Below, one piece after another: positions 60,471-64,000 of a stretch of 64,000 nucleotides of DNA. The stretch spans positions 5,173,501-5,237,500 of the forward strand of contig NC_092581.1 of NCBI RefSeq assembly GCF_037975245.1, given 5' to 3'. The DNA is from Apostichopus japonicus (lineage: Eukaryota > Echinodermata > Holothuroidea > Aspidochirotida > Stichopodidae). The translations under genes and the position numbers were made by a program. Positions within the stretch are counted from its first letter, which is position 1; every line of letters starts with the position of its first letter. Under the pieces are notes generated by a model, which worked only from the letters and a program-made list of their open reading frames with translations, ran no database searches and was not told the origin of the DNA.

Positions 60471-62199
60471 GGCTGAAAGTTTATGTATAAACATGGATAT
60501 GCTATACTATAGGGTACCAACTCCCAGCTAACTAGATTTATATTTGAATTACATATAATCCACAGCTAACTCTTCCATATTTTCATAACAAAACAAGAGT
60601 CTTAACCGCCTTGGTATATTTGTGTATTAATTATCGAATTATAGATTTTTTAAAGGGAAATTTTGTTAACTATGGAATCCAGGTAATGACGTATTTATGC
60701 AGTATCGTTATATGTAAGTGAGAAAAAGGAACTTTAGAGTGATGTCAGGTATTGTGTTGTTAATTAGTAATTAATTCGTTAGATTTTTTAGTATATTACA
60801 TAAAAATATTTTTCATTCAATGATACATATACCTAACATCCAATTATCCACATCCCTGTTCGCAAAGATATAAATGTGTCTGAAGGATATGTCTGCTAAA
60901 GGAATATATCATTTGTTCACGGAAAACATACCCTTAACATTTAGCCTATTGTGATCATAAGGATCATATTACAATATTGCCATGGCGACATGTCATACAC
61001 TTGAATGTCATCTATATAATTATTAACAATATGTCTCTTTCATTTTTTATACGTACAAATTAATTAGAGAAATGGTTATATTAGTACTACTGTTTCCTGA
61101 TTTACACGTACTCGCATCCAAACATATTTAGGGAAAGTTTTTTTCCCTTTCATTTTATCTACTTTACTTTTATTTCAAACTAATCGCAGTAAGTTGTAAA
61201 CATTTGTTAGATGCGAACAGTTTCGATTTCAGTTCATTTTGTTAACGCCTGTTTCATAGGGACATTTCTGTTTCATGTGTTTTTAAACTAAAGATAATAA
61301 TAAAAAAATAATAATAAAGTATTGTACTAGAGATAAAAGTACAAAAGAGATAAACAGAAGATTTAACATCTTGCAATTATTATAACTTTATGTATAAGTA
61401 ATCATGGATGATGTTTGATTTTCTAGCATATTTGGAAGCATATATACTTAATCGTTGAACATAAATGTATTGCTCGGAAAACACATATTACGGGTCTAAG
61501 AAAGGAGAAATACTAATTGCGTGACTAAAACTGGACTTCATTAGTTGATACAGAACAACTAATAACATATGTGTACATTTTATATATATATATATTTTAA
61601 CTAGAATGAATTTCCATTGTTGGAAAGGAAATTGTCCTAAGTTGACCTTCAACGTAGAAACTGAATGCAGGACACGATATTGAATTATTCACAATTCTTA
61701 ATGCGAGCAAGAAATCAGTTATTTTTAAATTTTAAATTTTTGAAATTGTATTTTGTCCTGGCTTGTGACCTTGTGTCACCCTGTTGAAAGCGACTTCAAA
61801 ATATCAAGTGTGTGGATACCCCTCTCAACTTAACAAATAATAAGGAATCTATGTGGTCAAGCTACCATCATTTTAATCTGATACAGGAAAGTTTGTGTCC
61901 CACAAATTTAATTCGTTGTCTATCAAAATGTCATTGAAGAAATCTCAGTGTAAGACTAATCCAACGATGACGTCACTAATCTCTATTGATAAGTCCTCAT
62001 TGCCATGGTTACTCTGCAGTTATTCTTCCTTCAAGTCTATATTTCGCCTTAACCCAAATTTGCAACACACCATCAAAAAGGTGAATCCAACTTCACAAAT
62101 ATACAAATATACTCAATGTAACCACATGCATGCTTCATCATTTACCCTATAGACACTATCAGCTGGTTTTGAACCAACTTCCGACTTGTGGTACCCATT
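60471..62199. other. AT-rich spacer
   Basis: No exon or RNA gene seen. It holds a TA run near 61580 and the first copy of a direct duplication (61925-62090). Confidence 0.5.
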
Positions 62200-62795
62200 T
62201 TATGTATGTATGCATGTAATTTAGATCCTCCTACAAGCAGGAACTCGCGAAGAAGCCTCATGGGCTTATCGAAGCCGCAAGCTGACCGAAGTCAGTCTCT
62301 TAGATTCATATTTAACGTCCATGATTATGAATTGTCAACTGTCAATAACTCTGTAACTGGACGACATACATTAATCTTGGAGTGACTTGAACTGGGGACC
62401 TTATGATTGAAAGGCACCGGCGTTAACCACTGAGCTATCACTCCTAGTAACGGCTTTAATGTGGGAACTCGGCATTCCAAACCGCTTAATTATCAACGTG
62501 TAGCATCGATTTTACTTCAATACTATAGACACCCACAAGGAGTATACAAGGAAGAGTTTCCTAGTAAGTTGCCTGATTTTGACTTATTCCGGTATATTCT
62601 CAATGAGCTTGAGGTATTGTTTTGAAAATATATCAAATGTTATTGAAGAAATCTCAGTTTAAGACTAATCCAACGATGACGTCACTAATCTCTATTGATA
62701 AGTCCTTATTGCCATGGTTACTCTGTAGTAATTCTTCCTTCAACTCTATATTCGCCTTCATCCAAATTTGCAACACACCATCGAAAAGATATTAT
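61925..62795. repeat. Two dispersed direct copies (about 165 bp) flanking a SINE
   Basis: ATGTCATTGAAGAAATCTCA at about 61928-62090 recurs with few changes at about 62637-62795. Shared blocks include AGACTAATCCAACGATGACG, CTCTATTGATAAGTCC, ATTGCCATGGTTACTCTG and ATTTGCAACACACCATC. The copies are about 710 bp apart and the SINE at 62200-62450 lies between them. They may be an old segmental duplication or a repeat family. Confidence 0.75.
62200..62450 (-). mobile_element. tRNA-derived SINE (family 2), most complete copy
   Basis: On the minus strand the head at 62444-62379 begins GGAGTGATAGCTCAGTGGTT (A-box region). It contains AGTTCAAGTCACTCC (B-box region), and its first seven bases GGAGTGA pair with the closing TCACTCC. 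The body runs through ATGGACGTTAAATATGAATC and CTTCGGTCAGCTTGCGGCTT. The short, imperfect T-arm argues against a working tRNA gene, so it is annotated as a SINE head. Related copies lie at 22440-22695 and 53790-53868. Confidence 0.78.
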
Positions 62796-64000
62796 TTGGT
62801 TACTTCATTTACAAACAAGTTTTAGAGATCACCAAATTATCATGAGCGCACATTATCATAATTTGCGCCATCGAATGATGCGTTAAAGTGAACATAGAAT
62901 GAAATAAAAAGAAGCATCGTTTGATGGTACTCAAATTCATATGAAGACTACAGTCTTTAGTTTGAAATCACCATGGATACAAATATGGATGAAAAAACAT
63001 AGAAGTATAAGTTAAAGAAGCAAAAACTGTCCAAATATGTATTATGGTGCAGCTTGCAATTGAAAAGGTTTGGATCTTTGTAGCCATTTTGGTGTTACCA
63101 TATCATATAACAGACGTTAATTCTAGTACAACAGCTTGAATCCGAGAACTGAACATTACTTCCCTTGGCACGAGTACAAATCCACGAGGAGCGAGTACAA
63201 GTGCAGACAACTACTTAAAGTTTGTGTTCACTTTTCTGTCATAATTAGTCATTAAACCATCTCATGATCTATCCTATACAATTCCCATATATTTCTTACA
63301 TTTAACTTTCCAGAAAAGCAAGGATTAAACAACTAAAACCTTCCTTTTTTTCTGTAACGTATTGCCAAGAAAGAATACCCACGAAGCTTCCGATAAAAAA
63401 CCATTAAGGAAGTCCTCCATGGTACCAAGAAATACCAGTTTTCCAAACCCACCGTGACCCCCGGATGGTCAGTTCGTTTGAACCCGACATATTGCTGGTA
63501 GCGTTTCCTAGAAGTAAACTTACGCCGGTACCACTCATCTATTACGTCATACCGGAATCAGTCACGTGATATGTCCTATACACAGTGTACTATGAGTACG
63601 CGTACAACAACTTGAGTACAACTCGAATCCCCGAGTACCCGCTGCGAGTACGACCCACAAGACTTAAACTTACACTGGTATATACCAGATACCCAAAACG
63701 CTCTGTGGTAAGAGTGCGAGAACATATACGGTACTCAGGAGGGCGAGTAGTCGGAGTACACGTAATTATGCTATTCTATGAGTACAACTATACCAAATCA
63801 CTTTACGCTCCTGATATGAATTATGTTTAATTGTCAAAGATCAGAATGATGGTGAGTGTTTTAAGCTAGTTATTGGGGAAAAACAGACAAACAATTGATG
63901 AGAATATAGTTCCATCCAAAATTATATGTGCAAATTCGGTTGGGACTAGATAATCTGCTATGAAAATGTTGTAGGCATTATAGCCTATTGGTAGTTGGAT
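62796..64000. other. Terminal spacer
   Basis: No exon is supported. GAGTAC hexamers are scattered through 63170-63790. The window ends in unrecognised AT-rich sequence. Confidence 0.45.

Overview
This 64 kb window is AT-rich nuclear DNA from an animal. Genes are sparse, introns are of the GT..AG type, and intergenic DNA is long and full of microsatellites, minisatellites, hAT-like MITEs, tRNA-derived SINEs and one LINE 3' end. No bacterial gene organisation is present. The receptor types and SINE types fit a marine invertebrate deuterostome, perhaps an echinoderm such as a sea cucumber. That assignment is an inference and is not proven here.

The gene content is one family: five transmembrane immunoglobulin-superfamily (IgSF) genes, all on the + strand. 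Gene A (1-909) is the 3' end of a member whose ectodomain lies outside the window. Gene B (5924-10067) has three coding exons. Genes C (13555-15186), D (41905-44073) and E (56523-58697) are each a single long coding exon. The four complete proteins share one plan: signal peptide, V-like Ig1, an unusual four-cysteine Ig2, Ig3, a stalk, one membrane span and a cytoplasmic tail. The tails differ. A has two TxYxxV motifs, B has no tyrosine signalling motif, and C has an SxYxxL and a YxN motif. D has YxN, an ITIM and an ITSM. E has YxN, a weakened C-terminal tyrosine site and a polybasic cluster. D and E are close paralogues that also share three 11-residue juxtamembrane repeats and a block of about 52 conserved residues. 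This looks like a local expansion of receptors with different signalling potential, possibly immune or allorecognition receptors. The function is inference from architecture.

Layout: 0-1 kb gene A; 1-6 kb spacer with a tandem duplication; 6-10 kb gene B, with a U2 snRNA-like fragment in intron 1; 10-13.5 kb spacer; 13.5-15.2 kb gene C; 15-41 kb a gene-poor desert with hAT MITEs, a tRNA-derived SINE, a TTAA-flanked MITE and tandem arrays; 41.3-41.8 kb a 26/27-bp minisatellite just downstream of a TATA box, directly before gene D; 44-56 kb a second repeat-rich spacer, with two hAT elements (one carrying a LINE 3' end), a SINE nested in a MITE and tandem repeats; 56.5-58.7 kb gene E; then AT-rich spacer to the end with a 76-bp-period minisatellite and another SINE.
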